From Serinicoccus hydrothermalis (GTDB lineage Bacteria > Actinomycetota > Actinomycetes > Actinomycetales > Dermatophilaceae): a stretch of 64,000 bases of DNA. The notes under the pieces are model-generated. The model was not told the DNA's origin, made no database searches, and saw nothing but the letters and a program-made list of their open reading frames with translations. The DNA lies in NCBI RefSeq assembly GCF_001685415.1, contig NZ_CP014989.1:1550001-1614000 (forward strand), written 5' to 3'. Both the position numbers and the translations under genes were made by a program. Positions within the stretch are counted from its first letter, which is position 1. Every line of letters begins with the position of its first letter. Positions 53,570 to 62,102 of the stretch are shown here, piece after piece.

Positions 53570-53587
53570 TCACGCCCGGGGGCGTGA
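53570..53587 (-). terminator. Second hairpin adjoining the lsr2 stop
   Basis: TCACGCCC pairs with GGGCGTGA around a 2-nt loop, directly downstream of lsr2 on its own strand. Confidence 0.55.
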
Positions 53588-53589
53588 GG

Positions 53590-53922
53590 TCAGTTCGCCG
53601 CCGCGTAGGCGTCCTGGAGCTGCTGCGACACGCGGCCGCGCGAGCTCACCTGGAAGCCGTTCTCACGGCCCCACTCACGGACCTTCGCGAGCTCGTCGCT
53701 GCGACCGCTCGAGGTGCTCGAGCCCTTGCGCCGGGTCTGACGCCGACCGCCGGAGCGACGGGCCTGACCGATCCACGAGGCGAAGTCCTCACGCAGCTTC
53801 GCGGCATTCTCGTCACTGAGGTCGATCTCGTACTGAACCCCGTCCAGGGCGAACTCCACGGTCTGGCTCGCCTCCCCGCCACTGAGGTCATCGACAAGGA
53901 TGACCTGCACACGCTGTGCCAT
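53590..53922 (-). CDS. lsr2: Nucleoid-associated protein Lsr2
   Basis: This 110 aa protein has the Lsr2 N-terminal dimer domain (VILVDDLSGGEASQTVEFALDGVQYEIDLS) and the C-terminal DNA-binding domain, with the AT-hook-like RGR in REWGRENGFQVSSRGRVS. It coats AT-rich DNA and silences genes. GGAG precedes ATG 53922. It is the standard gene between clpC and lysS; here ku-ligD separates it from clpC. Confidence 0.96.
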   Translation of the reverse strand: MAQRVQVILVDDLSGGEASQTVEFALDGVQYEIDLSDENAAKLREDFASWIGQARRSGGRRQTRRKGSSTSSGRSDELAKVREWGRENGFQVSSRGRVSQQLQDAYAAAN

Positions 53923-53974
53923 TTTCTTCTCCTTTTTGAGACCATGCGCCGCCAACAGGATGCGGCGCGAAAGC

Positions 53975-53996
53975 AGACTAGCGCTTTTCCCTGGGA
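53975..53996 (-). promoter_or_regulatory. lsr2 promoter candidate
   Basis: TAGTCT on the minus strand (53980-53975) is a good -10; a -35 is weak. The region 53940-54060 is AT-richer than average. The leader would be about 45 nt. Confidence 0.45.
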
Positions 53997-54070
53997 TTGC
54001 GAACCCGGTATCCCATCACGAAGGTCACAGGACAATCACAGTGCCCCCGGACAATGGGAACGTCGAGCGG

Positions 54071-54283
54071 TTAGGACGTCGGTTGCTGGTCCGGCTTCGC
54101 CGGGCCGTCGGAACCGTCGGGGTGTGCGTCCCGCTCGGCCTGCTCGGCCGCCCGCAGCGCGGCCCGCTCGCGCCGGTCGCCCTCCACGACGTGCTTCATG
54201 ACGACGTAGAAGAGATAGAGCAGACCGATCGAGGGCAGCAGCGCCGCCAGGATCATCCAGCCCTCGTAGAGCAGCCCGCTCAT
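54071..54283 (-). CDS. Small membrane protein, 70 aa
   Basis: One strong helix (about residues 8-29, with PSIGLLYLFYVVMKHVV) is followed by a charged segment (EGDRRERAALRAAEQAERD) that probably extends as a coil, and a hydrophilic end. I do not recognise the family. Its ATG overlaps the lysS stop (TGATG), so it is translated after lysS; whether it has any link with the synthetase is unknown. Confidence 0.7.
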   Translation of the reverse strand: MSGLLYEGWMILAALLPSIGLLYLFYVVMKHVVEGDRRERAALRAAEQAERDAHPDGSDGPAKPDQQPTS

Positions 54284-55785
54284 CAGGCCTCCGGCTTGAG
54301 GAAGGGGAAGAGGATGGTCTCGCGGATCCCCGTCCCGGTGAGCAGCATGAGCACCCGGTCCAGGCCCATGCCCAGACCGCCCATGGGCGGCGCGGCATAC
54401 TCCAGCGCCCGCAGGAAGTCCTCGTCCAGCTGCATCGCGTCCTCGTCGCCACCCGCGGCCAGCAGGGACTGCTCGGTGAGCCGCGCGCGCTGGACCTCGG
54501 GGTCGACGAGCTCGGAGAAGGCGGTGCCGCGCTCCACCCCGCCGATGACGAGGTCCCACGCCTCGACGAGCCCGGGCTCGCTCCGGTGCGGCCGGGCCAG
54601 CGGCTGCGCGAGCGCCGGGTAGTCGCAGACGAAGGTCGGCTGGATGAGCGTCGGCTCGACGACGTCGCCGAAGATCTCCATGGCGATCTTGTCGGCGCCC
54701 CACTCGGGCTTCACCGGCACCCCGTGCGCGTCGGCGAGACGACGCAGGTCCTCCTCCGAGGAGTCGACGCCGACGCTCTCCCCCATGGCGCTCGAGAGCC
54801 CTTCGTAGAACGGCAGCCAGGACCATTCCCCGTCGAGGTCGACCGGCCCGGCCGGGGTCTCGAGCGCTCGTCCTCCGAGCTCGTCCGCCGCCGCGAGGAT
54901 CATCCGGCGCATGAGATCGGCCATGGTGAACTGGTCGCCGTAGGCCTGATAGCACTCGAGCATCGTGAATTCCGGCGAGTGGGTGGAATCGATCCCCTCG
55001 TTGCGAAAGATCCGGCCGATCTCGTAGACGCGTTCCACGCCCCCGACGACGGCCCGCTTGAGATAGAGCTCGAGCGCGATCCGCATCGTCATCGGCAGGT
55101 CGAAGGCGTTGAGGTGGGTGTTGAACGGCCGGGCGTTGGCCCCGCCGTGGACCGCCTGCAGCACGGGCGTCTCGACCTCGACGTAGCCGTCCTGCTCGAG
55201 GACCCGGCGCACGGCGCGGGTCAGCGCCGCCCGGTCCACGACCATCTGCCGCGCCTCGTCCCGCACGATGAGGTCGACGTAGCGCTGCCGGACCCGCTGC
55301 TCCTCCGACAGGTCCTTGTGCAGCACGGGCAGCGGCCGCAGCGCCTTGGCCGCCATCTCCCACCTGCTGGCCATGACGGACAACTCGCCCCGCCGGGAGC
55401 GGATGACCCGGCCCTCGACGAAGACGTGGTCGCCCAGGTCGACCCAGGCCTTCCACCGGTCCAGGGACTCCTGGCCGATCTCGGCGAGCGAGAGCATGCC
55501 CTGCAGCCGGGTGCCGTCACCGGCCTGCAGCGAGACGAAGCAGAGCTTGCCGGTGTTGCGGACGAAGACGACCCGCCCCGCGACCCCGACGACGTCCTGC
55601 GTCTCCTCGCCGGTCTCCAGCCCGTCCCACTGCTCCCGCACCTGGGGGATGGTGTGGGTGAGCGGCAGGTGGACCGGGTAGGGGTCGACCCCCGCGTCGA
55701 GCATGGCCGCACGCTTGCCCTGCCGGACCGCGATCTGCTCGGGCAGGTCGGTCTCCGGGACGGGCTGGGGGCTGGGGTCGCTCAC
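54283..55785 (-). CDS. lysS: Lysyl-tRNA synthetase (class II)
   Basis: This 500 aa protein has an N-terminal OB-fold anticodon domain (VVGVAGRVVFVRNTGKLCFVSLQ) and a class II core with motif 2 (RIFRNEGIDSTHSPEFTMLE) and motif 3 (GGLGMGLDRVLMLLTG). The order is as in M. tuberculosis. GTG 55785 has a TACTCT box 7 nt upstream. No T-box is present. Length and motifs are complete. Confidence 0.96.
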   Translation of the reverse strand: MSDPSPQPVPETDLPEQIAVRQGKRAAMLDAGVDPYPVHLPLTHTIPQVREQWDGLETGEETQDVVGVAGRVVFVRNTGKLCFVSLQAGDGTRLQGMLSLAEIGQESLDRWKAWVDLGDHVFVEGRVIRSRRGELSVMASRWEMAAKALRPLPVLHKDLSEEQRVRQRYVDLIVRDEARQMVVDRAALTRAVRRVLEQDGYVEVETPVLQAVHGGANARPFNTHLNAFDLPMTMRIALELYLKRAVVGGVERVYEIGRIFRNEGIDSTHSPEFTMLECYQAYGDQFTMADLMRRMILAAADELGGRALETPAGPVDLDGEWSWLPFYEGLSSAMGESVGVDSSEEDLRRLADAHGVPVKPEWGADKIAMEIFGDVVEPTLIQPTFVCDYPALAQPLARPHRSEPGLVEAWDLVIGGVERGTAFSELVDPEVQRARLTEQSLLAAGGDEDAMQLDEDFLRALEYAAPPMGGLGMGLDRVLMLLTGTGIRETILFPFLKPEA

Positions 55786-55792
55786 TCTCTCA

Positions 55793-55798
55793 AGAGTA
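55793..55798 (-). promoter_or_regulatory. Leaderless -10 box of lysS
   Basis: TACTCT on the minus strand, 7 nt, then GTG at 55785. Confidence 0.5.
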
Positions 55799-55854
55799 GT
55801 CGCCCGCCCGCGCCCTCTCGGCACGGCGTCGGTCGTGCGGGAGCCCGCACCGGT

Positions 55855-56361
55855 TCAGCCGAAGAGCGCCGGGGTGCCGGCCCTGCTCTCCAGGTCGAGG
55901 AGCGCCTGCTTGCGCTCGACCCCGCCGCCGTAGCCGGTGATCGCGCCGGAGGACCCCACGACCCGGTGGCAGGGCACGACGATGGAGATCGGGTTGCGCC
56001 CGTTCGCCAGGCCCACGGCCCGGGAGGCGCCGGGCTGGCCGAGCGCGCGGGCGAGGTCGCCGTAGGACCACGTCTGGCCGTAGGGGATGGCGCGCAGCAC
56101 CGCCCAGACCCGCTGCTGGAAGTCGGTGCCGGCCGCGGCCACGGGGAGGTCGAAGTCGGTGCGCTCGCCGGCGAGGTACTCCCGCAGCTGCCGTGCCGCG
56201 GCGAGCAGCACCGCGGGCGCTGCTGCCTCCTCGACCTGGTGCCCGAGGTCCTTCGGCGCGTGCCGGTGCTCGGCGAAGTAGACCCCGGTGAGGTGCTCGC
56301 CGTCGCTGGCGAGGCGCAGCGGCCCCAGGGTCGAGTCGATGATCAGGTGCACGGTGGTCAT
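55855..56361 (-). CDS. ogt: Methylated-DNA-protein-cysteine methyltransferase
   Basis: This 168 aa suicide enzyme removes alkyl groups from O6-alkylguanine onto Cys131 in VVPCHRVVG. The HTH-like [23 protein letters not shown] and the [12 protein letters not shown] end are complete. Its ATG overlaps the stop of the ada-alkA gene (ATGA), so the two form one adaptive repair unit. Confidence 0.95.
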   Translation of the reverse strand: MTTVHLIIDSTLGPLRLASDGEHLTGVYFAEHRHAPKDLGHQVEEAAAPAVLLAAARQLREYLAGERTDFDLPVAAAGTDFQQRVWAVLRAIPYGQTWSYGDLARALGQPGASRAVGLANGRNPISIVVPCHRVVGSSGAITGYGGGVERKQALLDLESRAGTPALFG

Positions 56362-57908
56362 GGTGTCTCCTCAGGGGTGGGGTATGCCGGCAGCCGCGCC
56401 GCCGCGTGGTCGGAGGCGGCCCAGAGCAGGGCCGTGGCATAGCTGCGCCAGGGGCGCCACCCCGAGGCGTGCTGCACCAGGGCGCGGCCGCCGGGCAGCC
56501 CGTGGGCGCGAGCCGTGACCTGCACGCCGAGATCGGTGGCGGGGAAGGCGTCCGGGTCGCCCATCCCCCGCAGCAGCACCATCTCGGCCGTCCACGGCCC
56601 GACACCGGGCAGGGCCAGCATCGCCTCCCGGGCGGCGGACCGGTCGGCGCCGGCGCCGAGGTCGAGCTCGCCGTCCGCGAGCGCGGCCGCCACGGTGCGC
56701 AGCGTGCGCTGGCGGGAGGCGGGCGTACCCGGCAGGTCGTCGTCGGCCGCAGCAGCGACCGCCTCGGCCGTGGGGAAGAGGTGGGTCACCGGACCGGCGA
56801 GCTGCTCCGGCAGGGGCTCCCCGAGGCTCGCCACCAGCCGACCGGTCAGCGTGCCGGCCGCGACCGTGGACACCTGCTGGCTGAGGACGACGCGCAGCGC
56901 GAGCTCGTCGGGGTCGGGGCTGCCGGGCAGGCGCACGCCGGGGTGCGCCGCGACGAGCGGGGCCAACGCGGGGTCGTCGGCGAGGTGCTCGTCGACCGCG
57001 ACGGGGTCGGCGTCGAGATCGAGCATCCGGCGGCAGCGGCCGATCGCGGCGGCAAGGTCGCTCGTGTCGGTGAGCCGCAGGGTGACGTGGACGTGCCGGT
57101 CGCCGGCCGCGCTGGGGCGCAGCTGCGCGACAGCCGGGCCGGCCGGGAGGCGCAGGGACCGGACGAGCGCCCCGTCGGTCCAGGCCTCGATCCCCGGCAC
57201 CGCGGTGGCGACGAGGTGGCCGAAGAGGCTGGGTGCGTGCAGGGGGCCGCGGAAGGGCAGCCGCAGGGTGAGGGTGGTCGGTGCCCCGGTCACCGGCGCT
57301 CGGTCGGGGCCGTGGTGCTCGGCAGCGCGGCGGCGTGCCCCGGCCCGCAGCTGGGAGGGGGTGGCGGCATACACCTCGCGGACGGTGTCGTTGAAGGACC
57401 GGATGCTGGAGAAGCCCGCGGCGTGCGCGACATCAGCCATCCGCAGCGTCGTCCCCTCCAGCAGCAGCCGCGCCGCCTGCGCCCGCTGCGCCCGGGCGAG
57501 CGCCAGCGGGCCGGCCCCGAGCTCAGCGCTGACCAGCCGCTCCAGCTGCCGGGTCGAGTAGCCCAGCCGCCGGGCGAGACCACCGACCCCCTCGCGGTCC
57601 ACCACCCCGTCCGCGACGAGCCGCACCGCCCGGGCCACGACATCGCCCCGGACGTGCCAGAGCGGCGATCCCGGGGTGGCGTCCGGCAGGCACCGCTTGC
57701 AGGCCCGGAAGCCGGCGCCCTGGGCCGCGGCGGCGCTCGGGTAGAAGCGGAGGTGATGCACCTTCGGGGTGATGGCCGGGCAGCTGGGGCGGCAGTAGAT
57801 CCTCGTGCTGAGCACCCCGGTGACGAACCACCCGTCGTAGCGGGGGTCCTTGCTGCGCACGACCGCCGCGCAGCGGTCGTGGTCGAGGTGGATGGCCGAG
57901 GTGCTCAC
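56358..57908 (-). CDS. Ada regulator fused to AlkA 3-methyladenine glycosylase
   Basis: This 516 aa fusion begins with the Ada zinc domain (Cys39, Cys43, Cys70, Cys73 in RIYCRPSC and RACKRC), whose first cysteine can take methyl groups from phosphotriesters. An AraC-type HTH follows (about 85-190; [10 protein letters not shown] and [11 protein letters not shown]). The C-terminal part has AlkA_N and the HhH-GPD glycosylase ([29 protein letters not shown] with the catalytic Asp). The O6-alkylguanine domain of Ada is absent and supplied by ogt next to it. GTG 57908 is the likely start. Confidence 0.94.
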   Translation of the reverse strand: MSTSAIHLDHDRCAAVVRSKDPRYDGWFVTGVLSTRIYCRPSCPAITPKVHHLRFYPSAAAAQGAGFRACKRCLPDATPGSPLWHVRGDVVARAVRLVADGVVDREGVGGLARRLGYSTRQLERLVSAELGAGPLALARAQRAQAARLLLEGTTLRMADVAHAAGFSSIRSFNDTVREVYAATPSQLRAGARRRAAEHHGPDRAPVTGAPTTLTLRLPFRGPLHAPSLFGHLVATAVPGIEAWTDGALVRSLRLPAGPAVAQLRPSAAGDRHVHVTLRLTDTSDLAAAIGRCRRMLDLDADPVAVDEHLADDPALAPLVAAHPGVRLPGSPDPDELALRVVLSQQVSTVAAGTLTGRLVASLGEPLPEQLAGPVTHLFPTAEAVAAAADDDLPGTPASRQRTLRTVAAALADGELDLGAGADRSAAREAMLALPGVGPWTAEMVLLRGMGDPDAFPATDLGVQVTARAHGLPGGRALVQHASGWRPWRSYATALLWAASDHAAARLPAYPTPEETP

Positions 57909-57957
57909 CCCCCCATGGTGCCGTGCGCCGCGGCGCAGATCTAGCAGAAAAGCGACA

Positions 57958-59082
57958 TCACGGTACGGACTCGCCAGCCTCCACGCGCTCACGCACCCGG
58001 CGGCGCTCGGCGAGGACCCCCACCTCGAAGGTCGAGGTGACGAGCAGGGTGATCCCGACGAGCGGCAGCACGAAGAGGACCATGACCAGCTCGAAGCCCT
58101 GCAGCGCCTCGTGCCGGGTGGCGTTGAGCACGACGAAGGTCGTGTAGGCGGCGTAGAGGAGGACGAACATGCCGCCCTCCCAGCGCGCGACGGTGAAGCC
58201 GGTGAAGACGACAGGGACGAGCGCGACACTCGTGGCGATCATGAACGGGATGTCGAGGGCGATGGCGGGGTGCGGCACCGGCAGCCCACCGGAGGAGATG
58301 ATCGCCGGCAGGCCGAGGACGAGACCGATGTTGGCGATGCAGCTGCCGACGACATTGCCGACAGCCAGGTCCCTCTGGCCGCGCGCGGCCGCGATGACCG
58401 AGGCGGCGAGCTCGGGCAGCGACGTGCCGACAGCGACCACGGTCAGCCCGACGACGAGACCGCTGATGCCCAGCGCCTCGGCGATGTTGACCGCTCCCGC
58501 CACGAGCAGGTTGGCCCCGGACACGAGGAGCACGACACCCACGACCAGGAGGAGCAGCGCCAGCGGGGTCCGCATCGGCTCACCCTCGCGCGGCGCCGGG
58601 GCACGCCGCTTGCGCAGCTCCTTGCGGTGCGCCCGCCTGCTGACGACGACGGTGACCACGGTGTGCGCGATCATCGCCGCGAGCAGGAGGCACCCCTCGG
58701 CGGTCGAGATCTGCCCGTCGAGCGCCACCAGCAGCAGCGCCACCGAGAGCCCCACCATGACCGGCACGTCGACCTTGACCAGCTGCTCGCGCACGACGAG
58801 CGGCAGGACGAGGGCCGCGACACCGAGGATGAGCAGGACGTTGGCGATGTTGGAGCCGACCACGTTGCCGACCGCGAGGTCGGGCTGCCCGTCGAGGACA
58901 GCTCCGACCGTCACCGCCAGCTCGGGGGCCGAGGTCGCGACCGAGACCACGGTGAGGCCGACGACGAGGGGGCTGATGCCGATCCGGGCGGCGAGGTTGG
59001 AGGCACCCCGCACCAGCAGCTCGCCGCCCCCCACGAGCAGGATCAGGCCGCCGACGATGCGCGCGATGTCGAGAAGGTCCAC
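57958..59082 (-). CDS. Calcium/sodium antiporter (CaCA, YrbG-type)
   Basis: This 374 aa protein has ten hydrophobic helices and the two alpha repeats of the CaCA family, GLTVVSVATSAPELAVTVGA and GLTVVAVGTSLPELAASVIA, each with the acidic residue that binds the cation. VGNVVGSNIANVLLILG and VGNVVGSCIANIGLVLG complete them. It probably exports calcium in exchange for sodium or protons. TAGGCT lies 8 nt before the GTG, so it may be leaderless. Confidence 0.92.
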   Translation of the reverse strand: MDLLDIARIVGGLILLVGGGELLVRGASNLAARIGISPLVVGLTVVSVATSAPELAVTVGAVLDGQPDLAVGNVVGSNIANVLLILGVAALVLPLVVREQLVKVDVPVMVGLSVALLLVALDGQISTAEGCLLLAAMIAHTVVTVVVSRRAHRKELRKRRAPAPREGEPMRTPLALLLLVVGVVLLVSGANLLVAGAVNIAEALGISGLVVGLTVVAVGTSLPELAASVIAAARGQRDLAVGNVVGSCIANIGLVLGLPAIISSGGLPVPHPAIALDIPFMIATSVALVPVVFTGFTVARWEGGMFVLLYAAYTTFVVLNATRHEALQGFELVMVLFVLPLVGITLLVTSTFEVGVLAERRRVRERVEAGESVP

Positions 59083-59093
59083 GACCGGACAGC

Positions 59094-59500
59094 CTACGGC
59101 CTGCGCGCCGCGCGGCTCGGTGGATCAGGGGACGACCGGTCGGTCACGTCGACCCGCAGGAGCAGCGCCTCGCGGATCCCGAGGACCCGGCCGGCCAGCA
59201 GGTCGGCTGCCCCGCGCCGACCGGGCAGCGTCGTGACGGGGACCACGCTCTCCGGGCCGGCGGTGACGGCATACCGTCGCCCGTCGAGCTGGAGCTCCGC
59301 CCGGTGTGCCGCACCACCGCCCAGGGTGCGCCGGGCGTGCCGACGGTCCGCAGGTTGCGGGGGTTGAGGCTGCGGCGCTGCCAGGCGATCAGCGGACGCA
59401 ACAGCCGCGCGTCGCGGGCGCGGAAGACCCGCACCAGGACACCGCCCCCGAGCAGCGCCGCGCCGAGACCCACCCCGGCGAGCAGACCGAGGCGGCTCAT
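59094..59500 (-). pseudogene. Decayed deazaflavin-dependent nitroreductase-family gene
   Basis: From ATG 59500 the frame reads a plausible N-terminal half (AWQRRSLNPRNLRTVGTPGAPWAVVRHTGR) of the DUF385/Ddn-type F420 family, then turns into a meaningless tail. In another frame the C-terminal half AELQLDGRRYAVTAGPESVVPV is intact to a TAG at 59094. The usual middle (a serine-glycine-arginine loop and about 30 residues) is missing, so a deletion with frame change near 59300-59312 is likely. The ATG overlaps the stop of the DUF4386 gene, so both were once one operon. Confidence 0.65.
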
Positions 59501-60236
59501 CGCCGGCCGCCTCGCGCCAGCAGCCAGACGGCGAGGACGAGCTCCCCGGCGGCGGCGCAGACCGAGACGACCGGGACCAACCCGGTCATCACGGCGGCGT
59601 CGGCCCCGAGCGCGGTGCGGAGCACCCCGTCCACCGCGTAGGCCGTGGCGCCCAGACCCAGCAGACCTCCCAGCCACGTCGGCAGCGCGGGAGCCCCGAC
59701 GAAGGCCACCGCCAGCACGGCCAGATGGGTGGCGAAGACCACCAGGCCGAGCCGCCAGCACGCGCTGGCCGCGGACGCGGCCAGCACGGCGGTCGGGGCG
59801 TCGGCCCCGGGCGCCCCGCCGGTCTCCACCGCCACGAGCAGCAGCGCGATCGCGACCACGAAGACCGCGACGTAGGTGAGGCGCAGGGCGACCACGAGGG
59901 TCGCCAGCCCCGGGGCGGGGTCCAGCAGCAGCCGCCCCAGCCCCAGGCGACGACGACGTCGAGCACAGCGACGGTCAGCAGCCCGAGGACCCCCAGGCGC
60001 AGGGCGGCCTCCCGCGTGGCGAGGGCCTGGGCGACGGCCTGCGGGTCGGCGCCCAGGGCCGGCTGCAGGGCCAGGTTGGCAGGGATCGCCACGAGCGCCA
60101 TGAGCAGCAGGGACAGGCCGGTGACCACGGCCGCGGCACGTCCGGGGGAGCGTCGGCGCGCAGGTGCGGCGGAGCGTGAGGTCGTGGTGCTGCGCGTCGG
60201 GGTCATGGGCGGGTCGTTGCCGGAGGGCACGATCAT
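59497..60236 (-). pseudogene. Frameshifted DUF4386 membrane protein gene
   Basis: The 5' part (from ATG 60236) encodes a DUF4386-like start with AAAVVTGLSLLLMALVAIPANLALQPAL and LGLLTVAVLDVVVAWG. It then loses frame, and the rest (VALRLTYVAVFVVAIALLLVAV and further helices) is in the next frame to 59497. Adding one G in the G-runs at 59935-59946 restores a single protein of about 246 aa. It may be a real frameshift, a sequencing slip in a homopolymer, or, less likely, programmed slippage. Confidence 0.7.
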
Positions 60237-60243
60237 GGCAGGA

Positions 60244-60264
60244 GTTGTTTATCTTGTAAACAAC
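60244..60264. promoter_or_regulatory. Perfect TetR-type operator
   Basis: GTTGTTTA (60244-60251), 5 bp, TAAACAAC (60257-60264): a perfect 8-bp dyad between the divergent TetR gene (ATG 60301) and the DUF4386 remnant (ATG 60236). Repression of both sides by the TetR protein is likely. Confidence 0.7.
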
Positions 60265-60300
60265 GTCGCTCGTCTACGCTGACGCCGGAAGGAGACAGCC

Positions 60301-61029
60301 ATGCCACGCACCCGCGCCGGCCGCGCACCGCTGTCCCGGGACCGGGTCGTGGAGGCGGCCTCGGACCTCGCCGACGCCGTCGCGACCGGACGGCTGACGA
60401 TGCGCCTGGTGGCCGACCGGCTCGACGTCGAGGCGATGGCGCTCTACCGCCACGTCGCCGACAAGGACGACCTGCTCGACGCGCTGGCCGAGCGGGTCGT
60501 CGAGCGGCTCAACGAGCGTGCTGCGCAGCTGGACCCGCCCGCACCGGGGACACCGTGGACCGGGGTCGCGCGGGAGCGTGTCCTGGCCGCCCGCCAGGTG
60601 CTCCTCCGGCACCCCTGGGCCGCCCGCCAGGTGCACGAGCGAGGGACCATGGGCCCGGCGACGCTGCGCTGGTTCGACGACCTCAGCGCTGTCCTGTTCG
60701 CCGGCGGTTGCTCGGCCGACCTCGTGCACCACGCCGTCCACGCCCTCGGCACGCGGGCGATCGGCTACAACGCCGAGCTCCTGGACGTCGCTCCCCCGGG
60801 CGAGGAGGAGGGGCAGGACATGCTGGCGGCGATGGCCGCGATGTCGCAGACCTATCCCGCCATCGCCCGGATGGTCGGCGAGATCTCGCACGACGCCTCG
60901 ACGGCCCTCGGGTGGTGCGACGACCAGGAGGAGTTCGAGTTCGGGCTCGACCTCCTGCTCGAGGGCATCGAGCGACGTCGCCGTGCCGAGGCCGGGCAGC
61001 CGGCTGCTCCGCCCGGACCGTGCTCGTGA
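60301..61029 (+). CDS. TetR-family transcriptional regulator
   Basis: This 242 aa protein has a TetR HTH (LSRDRVVEAASDLADAVATGRLTMRLVADRLDVEAMALYRHVADKDDLLDALAERVV) and a TetR_C-like ligand domain. AAGGAG lies 7 nt before the ATG. It is intact, while the two genes it faces are broken. The methyltransferase gene overlaps its stop (GTGA), so Tet-type control may also extend to that gene and, through it, to nuoD. Confidence 0.92.
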   Translation: MPRTRAGRAPLSRDRVVEAASDLADAVATGRLTMRLVADRLDVEAMALYRHVADKDDLLDALAERVVERLNERAAQLDPPAPGTPWTGVARERVLAARQVLLRHPWAARQVHERGTMGPATLRWFDDLSAVLFAGGCSADLVHHAVHALGTRAIGYNAELLDVAPPGEEEGQDMLAAMAAMSQTYPAIARMVGEISHDASTALGWCDDQEEFEFGLDLLLEGIERRRRAEAGQPAAPPGPCS

Positions 61030-62093
61030 CCGCACGTCCCTGGGAGGAGGCGTGGCAGCACGCGCTCTACGGCACCGACGGGTTCTACCGGCGGGGCGCC
61101 CCGGCCGAGCACTTCGCGACCTCGGCCCAGGGCATACCGGGGGCGGGTCGGGTCCTGGCCGAGGCGGTCGCCGAGCTCTGCGCGCGGCACGGCTGCGACC
61201 GGGTCGTGGACGTCGGGGCGGGACGCGGCGAGCTGCTGCGGTCGCTGCGCGAGGTGGCTCCCGGGCTGCACCTCACCGGGGTCGACGTCGTCCCGCGGCC
61301 CGAGGGGCTCGACGTCGACGCCTGGCTCGTCGCCCCGGGCGGGGCCGCGCTGCCGGACGCGCTGCGGGACCTCGGCTCGACCCTCGTCCTCGCGCACGAG
61401 TGGCTCGACGTCGTCCCGTGCCCGGTGGCGGAGCGGGACGAGCAGGGGGTATGGCGTGAGGTCCGGGTGCGCAGGTCCGCCGAGGGGGCGTGGCGCGAGT
61501 CGCCCGGGCCGGCGCTGGGCGGCGACGACCTCGCCTGGGCGCAGCGGTGGCTGGAGCCGGCCCCACTCATGCCGGGAGATGATTCCTCTGCGGTGATGCA
61601 TCAGCGCAGAGGAACAGCATCTGCGTACGAGTCGGTCGTGCGCGGCGAGATCGGTCTGCCCCGCGAGGCAGCTCTCATCGACCTGGTGGGACGGATCCGC
61701 AGCGGGCTGGTGGTCGTCGTCGACTACGGCCACACCGCCGCCGACCGGCCTCGGCACGGCACGCTGACCGGCTTCCGCGACGGCCGGGAGGTCGAGCCCG
61801 TGCCCGACGGCAGCTGCGACCTCACCGCCCACGTCGCGGTCGACGCCCTCGCGGCCTCGCTCCCCTCCCCGACCGGACACCCCTTGGCTCCGCAGCGTCA
61901 GCGGGAGGTCTTGCTCGACCTGATCGGCGACCCGAGCCCTCCGGTGCCGCACGACCTCGCGCGGGAGCGGCCGCAGGCATACCTCGAGGCGCTCGCGCGC
62001 CGCGCCGCGCTGCGGGCCCTGACCAGCGGCGCCCTCGGCGACTTCTGGTGGCTGGTGGTGGAGGTCGGCGAGCAGCCACCGGGTCGGGCTTAG
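61026..62093 (+). CDS. MidA/NDUFAF7-like SAM-dependent methyltransferase with in-frame palindrome insert
   Basis: This 355 aa protein has a SAM motif VVDVGAGRGELL (60-71), LAHEWLDVVP, and the family run VVVVDYGHTAADRPRHGTLTGFRDG, as in NDUFAF7/MidA-type methyltransferases. Mitochondrial NDUFAF7 dimethylates an arginine of the NuoD-type subunit; nuoD lies 9 nt downstream here. Residues 181-203 (from LMPGDDSS to YES) come from a compound palindrome and look foreign to the family. GTG 61026 overlaps the TetR stop; GTG 61020 is a second choice. Confidence 0.85.
   Translation: MTARPWEEAWQHALYGTDGFYRRGAPAEHFATSAQGIPGAGRVLAEAVAELCARHGCDRVVDVGAGRGELLRSLREVAPGLHLTGVDVVPRPEGLDVDAWLVAPGGAALPDALRDLGSTLVLAHEWLDVVPCPVAERDEQGVWREVRVRRSAEGAWRESPGPALGGDDLAWAQRWLEPAPLMPGDDSSAVMHQRRGTASAYESVVRGEIGLPREAALIDLVGRIRSGLVVVVDYGHTAADRPRHGTLTGFRDGREVEPVPDGSCDLTAHVAVDALAASLPSPTGHPLAPQRQREVLLDLIGDPSPPVPHDLARERPQAYLEALARRAALRALTSGALGDFWWLVVEVGEQPPGRA
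61564..61631. repeat. Compound palindromic repeat, copy B (inside a gene)
   Basis: It has the same design as 16215-16282: TCCTCTGCG, a 12-nt loop with TGCATC, then CGCAGA-N9-TCTGCG. Over the last 48 bp the two copies agree at about 40 positions. The first CGCAGA has decayed to CCGGGA. The reading frame of the host gene is kept. Confidence 0.75.
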
Positions 62094-62096
62094 GCT
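62091..62096 (+). promoter_or_regulatory. Leaderless -10 box of nuoD overlapping the methyltransferase stop
   Basis: TAGGCT contains the TAG stop of the upstream gene and lies 6 nt before GTG 62103. Confidence 0.45.
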
Positions 62097-62102
62097 GGCC
62101 GG

